DNA from: Gammaproteobacteria bacterium
GTDB lineage: Bacteria > Pseudomonadota > Gammaproteobacteria > SMWH01
Assembly (NCBI GenBank): GCA_004357005.1
Contig: SMWH01000069.1
Location: forward strand, 1 to 5,852
DNA: 5,852 nt
Direction of reading: 5' to 3'
Shown: positions 1 through 5,100 of the stretch, one piece after another
How positions within the stretch are numbered: the first letter of the stretch is position 1
How the letters are laid out: each line of letters opens with the position of its first letter
Position numbers and translations under genes: made by a program
The notes under the pieces: generated by a model
What the model saw: the letters and a program-made list of their open reading frames with translations, nothing else
Told to the model about the DNA's origin: nothing
Database searches by the model: none

Positions 1-182
1 CGACGGCTTTCGATCCAGACTGGCACGGCGGGTTCATGTGCCCTTGTCATCTGTCCAAATTTGATATGGCAGGCCGCGTGTACGACGGTGTCCCCGCGCC
101 GGCCAACCTGGTAGTGCCGTCCTACCGTTTTCTGGACGAGCGCCGGATTCTGATCGGCGTGGATCCTGAAGGAGTTGTGTGA
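1..182 (+). CDS. petA: Ubiquinol-cytochrome c reductase Rieske iron-sulfur subunit, C-terminal 59 residues (partial)
   Basis: The frame is open from base 3 to the TGA at 180-182; the 5' part lies outside the window. The Rieske protein carries the 2Fe-2S cluster that takes the first electron from quinol at the Qo site of the bc1 complex and swings to cytochrome c1, on the periplasmic face of the inner membrane. The fragment contains cluster-binding box II, CPCHLSKFD (codons at about 39-65), which supplies one Cys and one His ligand plus the disulfide Cys. It is followed by the family's AGRVYDGVPAPANLVVP segment and a C-terminal beta strand ending in ILIGVD. Box I is upstream of the window. One oddity is Leu where the usual box II reads CPCHGS. 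The stop overlaps the petB ATG by one base (TGATG), as expected for petABC. Identification is firm; only the length is unknown. Confidence 0.95.
   Translation, partial: TAFDPDWHGGFMCPCHLSKFDMAGRVYDGVPAPANLVVPSYRFLDERRILIGVDPEGVV
169..174 (+). promoter_or_regulatory. Shine-Dalgarno site of petB
   Basis: AAGGAG lies inside the last codons of petA, 7 bases before the ATG at 182. This spacing decides the petB start in favour of ATG 182 over the in-frame GTG at 179, which would leave only 4 bases. Confidence 0.8.
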
Positions 183-1432
183 TGGGCAGGCCAGCCAACG
201 CGTTCTCGCGATCCATGGGCAATCTGGGGCAGTGGATCGACGACCGTCTCGGTGTTTCCGCGATTTGGGCATACGTGATGACGGGCTACTACGCCCCGAA
301 GAATTTCGACTTCTGGTATTTCTTCGGGTCGCTGGCATTGCTGGTGTTGGTCAGTCAGTTGATCACCGGCATCTGGCTTACCATGTATTTCAAACCCGAT
401 GCCGACCTGGCTTTCGCGTCGGTCGAATTCATCATGCGCGATGTGGAGTGGGGCTGGCTGATCCGTTACATGCACAGCACCGGCGCTTCCGCGTTTTTTG
501 TCGTGGTGTATCTGCACATGTTCCGCGGTCTGCTGTACGGCTCGTACCAAAAACCCCGGGAGTTGTTGTGGGTTATCGGCATGCTGGTGTTCGTCGCCCT
601 GATGGCCGAGGCCTTCCTGGGCTATGTACTGCCCTGGGGTCAGATGTCCTACTGGGGCGCCCAGGTCATCATCTCCCTGTTTGGCGCAATCCCGTGGGTG
701 GGCGACGACCTCGCGCTGTGGATACGGGGTGACTACGTCCTTTCCGATGTCACCCTGAACCGCTTTTTCGCACTGCACGTGGCGGCAATGCCGTTGGCGC
801 TGATCGGGTTGATATTCCTCCATCTGATGGCCCTGCGTAAAGTGGGCTCCAACAACCCCGACGGGATCGAGATCAAGGAGTTGACGGACGCGGAGGGCAT
901 ACCCCTGGACGGGATTCCTTTCCATCCCTATTACACGGTCAAGGACGTGTTCGGAGTGGGGGTATTCCTGCTGGTGGCGGCGTTCATCGTATTTTTTGCG
1001 CCGGATCTGGGTGGGCAGTTCCTGGAAGACGCCAACTTCGAACCGGCGGATCCTCTGAACACACCGGATCACATTAAACCCGTGTGGTATTTCACGCCCT
1101 TCTACGCGATTTTGCGGGCTATACCGCTGAAAGCCCCGGGCGTCATGCTGATGGGCCTGTCGCTGGTGATGCTGTTCCTGGTGCCCTGGCTGGACCGTCA
1201 CCCGGTGCGCTCGATGCGTTACCGCGGCTGGGTATCAAAGCTGGCGCTGGCCGCTTTCGTGGTCAGCTTTATTGGGCTGGGTTACGTGGGTGGCGCTGCT
1301 GGCAGCTCGACGCTGACCACGGTCGCTCGCGTGCTGACGGTTGTTTACTTCGGGTACTTCCTGGGTTTGCCCTTCTACTACAAGTGCGAGAAGTCCCATC
1401 CTGTTCCTGAGAGAGTGACGAAACATGGTTAG
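182..1432 (+). CDS. petB: Cytochrome bc1 complex cytochrome b subunit, full length
   Basis: 416 residues. Cytochrome b is the membrane core of complex III, with haems bL and bH and the Qo and Qi quinone sites. Helix B carries His98 and His112 (in YMHS and LHMFR) and helix D carries His199 and His214 (in FALHV and FLHLMAL), the four haem ligands. The conserved PWGQMSYWGA segment is at about 151-160 and GSNNPDG at 222-228. The Qo motif reads PVWY at 300-303 instead of the mitochondrial PEWY. Eight hydrophobic segments can be placed near 44-64, 98-118, 128-150, 195-216, 256-273, 318-336, 353-370 and 380-399, so this is the unsplit bacterial form, not the split b6f form. ATG 182 follows a good Shine-Dalgarno site and overlaps the petA stop by one base. 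The end overlaps petC by 8 bases, so translation is probably coupled. The helix D ligands are 15 residues apart, against 14 in helix B. Confidence 0.97.
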   Translation: MGRPANAFSRSMGNLGQWIDDRLGVSAIWAYVMTGYYAPKNFDFWYFFGSLALLVLVSQLITGIWLTMYFKPDADLAFASVEFIMRDVEWGWLIRYMHSTGASAFFVVVYLHMFRGLLYGSYQKPRELLWVIGMLVFVALMAEAFLGYVLPWGQMSYWGAQVIISLFGAIPWVGDDLALWIRGDYVLSDVTLNRFFALHVAAMPLALIGLIFLHLMALRKVGSNNPDGIEIKELTDAEGIPLDGIPFHPYYTVKDVFGVGVFLLVAAFIVFFAPDLGGQFLEDANFEPADPLNTPDHIKPVWYFTPFYAILRAIPLKAPGVMLMGLSLVMLFLVPWLDRHPVRSMRYRGWVSKLALAAFVVSFIGLGYVGGAAGSSTLTTVARVLTVVYFGYFLGLPFYYKCEKSHPVPERVTKHG

Positions 1433-2192
1433 GAAACTCGTCGCCGGTGTGTTGCTCGCGCTGCCTCTGGTGGTGACCGCTTCGTCCGGGGGCGAGCATC
1501 TGGAACAGGCAAATACCAATATCAATAGCCAGGCCTCCCTGCAGCGTGGAGCGCAGCTATTTTCCAACTACTGTCTGAGCTGCCACTCGGCGAGTTATGT
1601 TCGTTACCGGCGCCTCGCCGACGACCTGGGGCTGACGGAAGCGCAAGTGCTGGAAAACCTGGCGCCGACGACGGAGAAGATCGACGACATGATGGTCGTC
1701 GCCATGTTGCCGGAGGACGCTGAGACATGGTTTGGCGTCGCGCCCCCGGATCTGACTCTGGTGGCCCGTTCCCGGGGCGTGGACTGGCTGTACACCTTCC
1801 TCAAGTCCTTTTACCTGGATGATGAGCGTCCCACCGGCTGGAACAACGTGTTGTTCGACAACACAGCCATGCCCAATCCGCTGTGGCAGTTACAGGGAAT
1901 CCAGGCGGCGGTGTTCGAAGAACGCGCCGGCCACGCCTCCCTGGCTGGCAGCAAACTGGTGTACGCACAGACCGAGCACGTATTAAGCGGGTTGGAGATA
2001 ATCGAGGAAGGGATCATGACGGAGGAGGAGTTCGATCAGGCGGTCAATGATCTGGTCACCTTCCTCGAGTATATTGCGGAGCCTTCGAGGATCAAACGTG
2101 AGAGCGTGGGGATTTGGGTGTTGTTGTTTCTTGCTGTGTTCACCTTGTTTGCCTACTTCATGTATAAAGACTATTGGCGGGATGTGAAATGA
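1425..2192 (+). CDS. petC: Cytochrome c1, membrane-anchored c-type cytochrome of the bc1 complex
   Basis: 255 residues, the normal length for the short bacterial form. Cytochrome c1 accepts electrons from the Rieske cluster in the periplasm and passes them to cytochrome c. A Sec signal peptide (charged MVRK, hydrophobic core, VTA) is probably cut after about residue 19. The covalent haem site is CLSCH (Cys50, Cys53, His54), followed by the YVRYRRLADDLGL segment typical of the family. The sixth ligand is most likely Met149 in NTAMPNPLW. A single C-terminal helix at about 228-247 anchors the domain, ending in the basic tail YKDYWRDVK. The ATG lies within the petB 3' end (8-base overlap), with a GAGAG-type ribosome site near 1409-1415. 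It is the last gene of petABC. Its final 14 coding bases recur 102 bases downstream. Confidence 0.96.
   Translation: MVRKLVAGVLLALPLVVTASSGGEHLEQANTNINSQASLQRGAQLFSNYCLSCHSASYVRYRRLADDLGLTEAQVLENLAPTTEKIDDMMVVAMLPEDAETWFGVAPPDLTLVARSRGVDWLYTFLKSFYLDDERPTGWNNVLFDNTAMPNPLWQLQGIQAAVFEERAGHASLAGSKLVYAQTEHVLSGLEIIEEGIMTEEEFDQAVNDLVTFLEYIAEPSRIKRESVGIWVLLFLAVFTLFAYFMYKDYWRDVK
2172..2185 (+). repeat. Direct repeat, copy 1 (codes for the petC C-terminus)
   Basis: TATTGGCGGGATGT, identical to 2274-2287. This copy encodes the YWRD-V part of the cytochrome c1 tail. Four further bases (TGAC, 2190-2193) also match at the same offset of 102. Confidence 0.85.
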
Positions 2193-2259
2193 CTGCTGCT
2201 TCTCGTCATTGCACGTTGACTGCTGCGCAGCACGTGAATGCCGGTCAGATTTTTTCCAT

Positions 2260-2388
2260 ATGTTTGCAAAACTTATTGGCGGGATGTTTCCTGACGCCAC
2301 CATCTTGCCGATGGACCGCGAGTGCCGCGTCATCGGCGGTCAGGTCTTCTGCACTATTTTCACACGCAGCGCCCTGATGTTGGCGTAA
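2260..2388 (+). CDS. Possible small ORF upstream of sspA, 42 residues, unrecognised
   Basis: ATG 2260 to TAA 2386-2388. The product is short with hydrophobic stretches near its start and end, starting MFAKLIGGMFPDATILP, and resembles nothing I recognise. The upstream sequence (GGTCAG, then a T run) is a poor ribosome site. The stop lies just before the GGAG of sspA, so translation could in principle feed into sspA. It also covers the petC tail echo and the inverted repeats, which argues for non-coding sequence. Low confidence. Confidence 0.15.
   Translation: MFAKLIGGMFPDATILPMDRECRVIGGQVFCTIFTRSALMLA
2274..2287 (+). repeat. Direct repeat, copy 2 (echo of the petC 3' end)
   Basis: Exact 14-base copy of 2172-2185. 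Read in the corresponding frame it again gives YWRDV, then Ser and a TGA at 2292-2294, as the petC tail gives YWRDVK and stop. Upstream of it the match drops away, although both copies follow an AAA and an aromatic-rich stretch. It could be a decayed tandem duplication or chance. Confidence 0.7.
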
Positions 2389-2389
2389 T

Positions 2390-2393
2390 GGAG
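2390..2393 (+). promoter_or_regulatory. Shine-Dalgarno site of sspA
   Basis: GGAG, 10 bases before the GTG at 2404 and 7 before the in-frame TTG at 2401. No comparable site precedes the internal ATG at 2434, so a non-ATG start is favoured. Confidence 0.55.
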
Positions 2394-2403
2394 CCTTGCT
2401 TTG

Positions 2404-3030
2404 GTGAGTATTCTTGAGCGCGGTCGGTCCGGGATGGCGTTGTTTTCTTCGCCGGTTTCCCCTTACAGTCATTGTGCCCGTGTGGTACTCGCGGCGAAGG
2501 GAATCAACGTCGAAATTATCGATGTGGATGACAACAAGCCGCCGGAAGATCTCATCGATCTCAACCCCTATCACTCAACACCTACCTTGATCGACCGGGA
2601 CTTGGTTCTTTATGACCCGGAAGTTATCGGCGAGTACCTGGATGAACGTTACCCGCATCCACCGTTGATGGCGGTGGATCCTATGTCACGCGCACGTGCA
2701 CGCCTGGCCCTGTTCCGGATTCGCCACGACTGGTACACGCTGGTGGATGATCTTGACAAGGGAACAACCCAACGGGCGGAAAAGGCGCGCAAGATGCTCA
2801 AGGAAAGCATCATCAAGAGTAACGACGCGTTTGCTGCCGGCGCTTTCTTTCTCAGCGATGAGTTGAGCCTGGTGGACTGCGCCATCGCGCCGGTGTTGTG
2901 GAGACTCAAGAGTTGGCGAATCGATCTGCCGCGTCAGGCGCAAGCGGTAAAGGATTACTCTGAACGTGTTTTTGCGATGGAGTCTTTCAGGAACAGTCTC
3001 TCGGCCGAGGAAAGCGAACTGGGCTTCTGA
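2404..3030 (+). CDS. sspA: Stringent starvation protein A, GST-fold RNA-polymerase-associated regulator
   Basis: 208 residues, close to the family norm. SspA has a glutathione-transferase fold without known enzyme activity; in E. coli it binds RNA polymerase and acts in stationary-phase, acid and stress gene control. The N-terminal thioredoxin-like domain contains the YSHCARVVLAAKG helix (21-33) and the cis-Pro segment HSTPTLIDRD (57-66). The surface motif PHP, known as essential in E. coli SspA, is at 84-86. An all-helical C-terminal domain follows from about 95, with FFLSDELSLVDCAIAPVLWR (148-167). The GTG start is chosen because it gives ten residues before MALFSS, as in E. coli, and puts PHP at exactly the E. 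coli residue numbers. TTG 2401 would add one residue and ATG 2434 would remove ten. It lies between petABC and sspB, the usual gammaproteobacterial context. Its own promoter is not evident. Confidence 0.93.
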   Translation: MSILERGRSGMALFSSPVSPYSHCARVVLAAKGINVEIIDVDDNKPPEDLIDLNPYHSTPTLIDRDLVLYDPEVIGEYLDERYPHPPLMAVDPMSRARARLALFRIRHDWYTLVDDLDKGTTQRAEKARKMLKESIIKSNDAFAAGAFFLSDELSLVDCAIAPVLWRLKSWRIDLPRQAQAVKDYSERVFAMESFRNSLSAEESELGF

Positions 3031-3095
3031 ATCGTCCCTCAGGGGCGTCGGTGGGCTTTCAAGACCCGTTCCCGTATTTCTGCCGGGCCCGTGTT

Positions 3096-3101
3096 TATAC
3101 T
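3096..3101 (+). promoter_or_regulatory. Possible -10 box upstream of sspB
   Basis: TATACT in the 146-base sspA-sspB gap, 75 bases before the sspB start, matches five of six consensus bases. No good -35 stands 16-18 bases upstream. It lies in the loop of a weak inverted repeat, CGGGCC (3084-3089) with GGCCCG (3114-3119). Tentative; sspB may simply be read from upstream. Confidence 0.2.
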
Positions 3102-3176
3102 TGGGATGTTATTGGCCCGCATGCCCAACTTACGCGGCTGCCTCCGGGTCGCCGCACGCGGTTTGAGAGATTTCCG

Positions 3177-3551
3177 ATGACGCCGGCACAACCGTATCTG
3201 ATCCGCGCTCTCTACCAGTGGATACTCGACAACGAGTTGACGCCACACCTGCTGGTGGAGCCCCGGGATGACGTGCAGGTGCCCCCCCGGGCCATCCGGG
3301 ATGGCAAAGTGGTGCTGAACATCAGCCCCCAGGCCGTCGAGGATCTGAAGCTGGACAATGAAGTGATCAGTTTCGAGGCCAGGTTTGCCGGGGACCCGTT
3401 TTCCGTCTTCGTGCCGGTGGACGCCGTCAAGGGAATTTATGCCCGGGAGAACGGCCGGGGCCTGCTTTTCCCGGAGGAGACGGATGATTCCCCGCCCAGT
3501 GATCCGGACCCGGACAGCCCGGATCGTGGCCATCTGCGCGTGGTCAAATAG
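3177..3551 (+). CDS. sspB: Stringent starvation protein B, ClpXP protease specificity-enhancing adaptor
   Basis: 124 residues, shorter than E. coli SspB (about 165). SspB binds the ssrA tag on stalled-ribosome products and tethers them to ClpX for degradation. The folded substrate-binding domain covers about 1-98: PYLIRALYQWILDNELTPHL (6-25), VVLNISPQAV (45-54) and the family signature GIYARENGRGLLF (86-98). A short, flexible, acidic and proline-rich linker (about 100-117) ends in LRVVK, the conserved C-terminal peptide that docks on the ClpX N-domain. Both functional ends are therefore present and only the linker is short. The start at ATG 3177 follows GAGAGA (3165-3170) and matches the family N-terminus; the frame stays open upstream to 3051, but that stretch looks non-coding. 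It follows sspA by 146 bases, so co-transcription is likely though not proven. Confidence 0.95.
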   Translation: MTPAQPYLIRALYQWILDNELTPHLLVEPRDDVQVPPRAIRDGKVVLNISPQAVEDLKLDNEVISFEARFAGDPFSVFVPVDAVKGIYARENGRGLLFPEETDDSPPSDPDPDSPDRGHLRVVK

Positions 3552-3580
3552 GCTGCCGGACCACGGCTCCGCTCTTCAGC

Positions 3581-3609
3581 TTGCGCGTTTCGGGGGCCTA
3601 CGCTAACAT
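3581..3609 (+). promoter_or_regulatory. Candidate sigma70-type promoter for the cox genes
   Basis: TTGCGC (3581-3586) and TAACAT (3604-3609) are separated by exactly 17 bases, just after the sspB stop and before the DUF2244 remnant and coxB. Three of six -35 bases and four of six -10 bases fit the consensus. Position and spacing favour it, but the match is modest. No clear terminator for sspB precedes it. Confidence 0.35.
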
Positions 3610-3653
3610 CGCCGCCGATTGTTCCGCCGCACACACAACAAGTGGGGAGGCGT

Positions 3654-3851
3654 GTGGTCGAAGTAACCCGCGGTGGCCAAACCACTCTCGTGGTGCGCCC
3701 CGACTGCTCTCTGATCGGGCGTGGCCTCATAGCCTTGTGCGTCCCAGTACTCGTATTTTCCGTCTCCATCGCAATGGTTTGCGCGCCGCCGGGTTTGCCG
3801 GTGCTTCCCTTCGCGGGGCCGGCGCTGGTCGCGTGGTCGACGATCTCATGA
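3654..3851 (+). pseudogene. N-terminal fragment of a DUF2244-family membrane protein (truncated)
   Basis: 65 residues from GTG 3654, or 69 from GTG 3642, to TGA 3849-3851. The family is recognised from the RPDCSLIGRGL start, where relatives read RPNRSLSWRG, a first membrane segment of about 20 residues containing VFSVSIAMVC, and the hallmark PVLPFAG. DUF2244 proteins are small two-helix membrane proteins of unknown role, usually about 150-170 residues and often found near cytochrome oxidase genes. Here the frame stops inside the second membrane segment, and the soluble C-terminal half is absent from all three forward frames before coxB. There is no ATG. A strong GGGGAGG (3644-3650) lies only 3 bases before GTG 3654, too close for a normal start. 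It is most likely a decayed gene shortened by a deletion next to coxB, or possibly a short leader ORF still translated ahead of coxB. Its TGA overlaps an in-frame coxB ATG at 3848 (ATGA). Confidence 0.6.
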
Positions 3852-3871
3852 GCACCGGATTTGCCTGGCCA

Positions 3872-4999
3872 ATGAAGGCACTGCACAAAGCAGCAAGAAT
3901 TGCCGCGACAATGTTGCTGGCTCTGGTCGCGGCCCCGGTGTGGGCTGACTGGGCCCTGAATATGCCGGAAGGTGTGACGCCCATCTCCCGCGAAGTCTTC
4001 CGGTTACACATGATCATTCTGACGATCTGTGCGCTGATCGGTGTCGGCGTGTTCGGCGCGATGATTTTCTCCATCGTCAAACACCGCAAGTCGCGCGGTG
4101 CCGTGGCGGCGAATTTCCACCATTCCACCAGGATCGAGATTCTTTGGACGACCATTCCGTTTCTTATTCTCGTCGCGATGGCGATACCGGCCACGGTAAC
4201 CCTGCTGGCCATGGAGGACACCATCGAGGCGGATATGACGGTGAAGGTCACCGGTTACCAGTGGAAGTGGAAATACGACTACGTCGAGGACGGCATCAGT
4301 TTTGTCAGTTCGATTACGCATCCCGAAGCGCTTGAGCTGGCGGGTATCGATCCCCTGGCGACGGAAAATTTCCTTTTAGATGTCGATAACATGCTGGTGC
4401 TCCCGTTGAACACGAAGGTCCGGTTTCTGATCACCTCGGACGATGTCATTCACAGCTGGTGGGTTCCGGACTTCGGCTGGAAGCGCGATGCGATTCCCGG
4501 CTTCATCAACGACGCGTGGACTCTGATCGACGAACCGGGCATTTATCGCGGTCAATGCGCGGAATTGTGCGGCGTCGGCCACGGTTTCATGCCCATTGTC
4601 GTGGCCGTCGTGGAGCAGGAAGAATATCTCGCGTGGGTGGAGGAGCAGGCAGGTGCGGCCGCGGCCGTGGCGGCCGAAGCGGCTCGTGAATGGATTCTCG
4701 AAGAACTGGTCGCACATGGTGAGCAGGTTTATCGCATACAGTGCGCCGTGTGCCATCAGGCTGCCGGTCAGGGCATTTCCGGGGCGTTCCCCGCGCTGGC
4801 GGGTGCGCCGTCTGCTACCGGGCCGATCGAAGCCCACATCGATATCGTATTGAACGGCCGTGCCGGGACTGCCATGCAGGCATTCAGCGCGCTACTCAAC
4901 GACACGGATATCGCGGCGGTGATCACCTACGAGCGCAATGCCTGGGGCAATGACATGGGTGATGCGGTACAACCCCGTGAGATCGCGGCGAAAAGATGA
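3872..4999 (+). CDS. coxB: Cytochrome c oxidase subunit II with fused cytochrome c domain (caa3 type)
   Basis: 375 residues from ATG 3872. Subunit II takes electrons from cytochrome c into the binuclear CuA centre and on to subunit I. In order there are a Sec signal peptide (MKALHK, hydrophobic core, PVWA, cut near residue 26), two membrane helices at about 45-68 and 90-114, and a periplasmic cupredoxin domain with the aromatic patch YQWKWKYDY (129-137). CuA ligands are His194, Cys229, Glu231, Cys233, His237 and Met240, in VIHSWW and CAELCGVGHGFM. An alanine-rich linker (about 260-271) leads to a C-terminal cytochrome c domain with CAVCH (291-295) and probable ligand Met335 in GTAMQAF, so it can dispense with or trap soluble cytochrome c. 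ATG 3848 (24 bases upstream) is an alternative start that would overlap the DUF2244 stop; neither has a strong ribosome site. 3872 is preferred because it gives a compact signal peptide typical of the family. Confidence 0.95.
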   Translation: MKALHKAARIAATMLLALVAAPVWADWALNMPEGVTPISREVFRLHMIILTICALIGVGVFGAMIFSIVKHRKSRGAVAANFHHSTRIEILWTTIPFLILVAMAIPATVTLLAMEDTIEADMTVKVTGYQWKWKYDYVEDGISFVSSITHPEALELAGIDPLATENFLLDVDNMLVLPLNTKVRFLITSDDVIHSWWVPDFGWKRDAIPGFINDAWTLIDEPGIYRGQCAELCGVGHGFMPIVVAVVEQEEYLAWVEEQAGAAAAVAAEAAREWILEELVAHGEQVYRIQCAVCHQAAGQGISGAFPALAGAPSATGPIEAHIDIVLNGRAGTAMQAFSALLNDTDIAAVITYERNAWGNDMGDAVQPREIAAKR

Positions 5000-5013
5000 A
5001 CTGGGAGAAGAAC

Positions 5014-5100
5014 ATGAAAAGGAGTCGCGGCTGGAAAGCCGCTCCTACAAAAGCCGCTCCTACAGGAAGCCGCCTCTACCGGCAGAGAACAACGCAATGA
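5014..5100 (+). CDS. Possible 28-residue ORF across the REP element, overlapping the coxA start
   Basis: ATG 5014 is preceded by GGGAG (5003-5007) at a good distance. The ORF runs through the REP palindrome and both 15-base repeats, encoding a basic peptide with the repeated unit KAAPT, and stops at TGA 5098-5100, which overlaps the coxA ATG (ATGA). The peptide has no recognisable family. The layout would let ribosomes terminating here restart on coxA. It may be an accidental product of the REP insertion. Both the ribosome site and the overlap are directly visible; translation is inferred. Confidence 0.3.
   Translation: MKRSRGWKAAPTKAAPTGSRLYRQRTTQ
5021..5049 (-). repeat. REP-type palindromic element (GTAG-headed)
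   Basis: Read on the minus strand it is TGTAGGAGCGGCTT followed by TCCAGCCGCGACTCC, matching the GTAGGAGCGGCTT...AGCCGCGA palindromes scattered between genes in many gammaproteobacteria and tied to RAYT (IS200/IS605-like) transposases. On the plus strand GCGGCT (5027-5032) pairs with AGCCGC (5037-5042) around a GGAA loop. GGA (5021-5023) can pair with TCC (5043-5045) beyond a 3-base bulge. It lies within the coxB-coxA spacer, presumably inside the transcript. Confidence 0.75.
5035..5080 (+). repeat. Tandem 15-base repeats derived from the REP arm
   Basis: AAAGCCGCTCCTACA occurs twice back to back (5035-5049 and 5050-5064). A third, degenerate copy follows at 5066-5080, matching 11 of 15 bases. 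The second and third copies lack the opposite palindrome arm, so they look like slippage or partial duplication of the GTAG-side arm of the REP. Confidence 0.8.
5084..5089 (+). promoter_or_regulatory. Weak Shine-Dalgarno site of coxA
   Basis: AGAGAA, 7 bases before ATG 5097, gives only a GAG core. A much better AAGGAG lies at 5019-5024, but it is 72 bases from the ATG on the far side of the REP. coxA may therefore depend partly on coupled translation. Confidence 0.4.

Larger units (their letters stand above)
2193..2403 (+). other. petC-sspA intergenic region, 211 bases, no convincing gene
   Basis: No recognised gene. It holds a perfect 12-base palindrome TGCTGCGCAGCA (2221-2232), a T6 run (2250-2255) and the copied petC tail (2274-2287). 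It also holds nested inverted repeats: GCCGATG (2307-2313) with CATCGGC (2331-2337), and GACCGC (2314-2319) with GCGGTC (2336-2341). These share bases and are therefore mutually exclusive pairings. A TTGACT at 2216-2221 resembles a -35 box, but nothing like a -10 stands 16-18 bases on. No hairpin directly followed by a T run is seen, so read-through from petABC into sspAB is plausible. Confidence 0.6.

Noticed and set aside
122..1201. Long minus-strand ORF of 359 codons opposite petB
   Set aside because: It lies wholly antisense to a well-supported cytochrome b gene, is rich in His, Gln and Arg as antisense of membrane-protein codons tends to be, and shows no recognisable motif.
2216..2244. 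TTGACT as the -35 of an sspA promoter
   Set aside because: No -10-like hexamer occurs at 16-18 bases spacing; the sequence there is TGCCGG.
2221..2255. Palindrome TGCTGCGCAGCA followed by a T6 run as a petC terminator
   Set aside because: The stem is only 4 pairs once a loop is allowed, and the T run starts 17 bases after it, so it does not fit an intrinsic terminator.
2174..2377. 67-codon plus-strand ORF overlapping the petC end
   Set aside because: It has no ribosome site or recognisable family and begins inside petC in another frame; a chance open frame.
3051..3176. Upstream extension of the sspB frame from GTG 3051
   Set aside because: SspB proteins begin close to the PYLIRALYQW segment, and ATG 3177 has a suitable ribosome site.
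3581..3871. Upstream extension of the coxB frame
   Set aside because: The extension has no family similarity and would bury the signal peptide. The overlapping frame holds the DUF2244 fragment instead.
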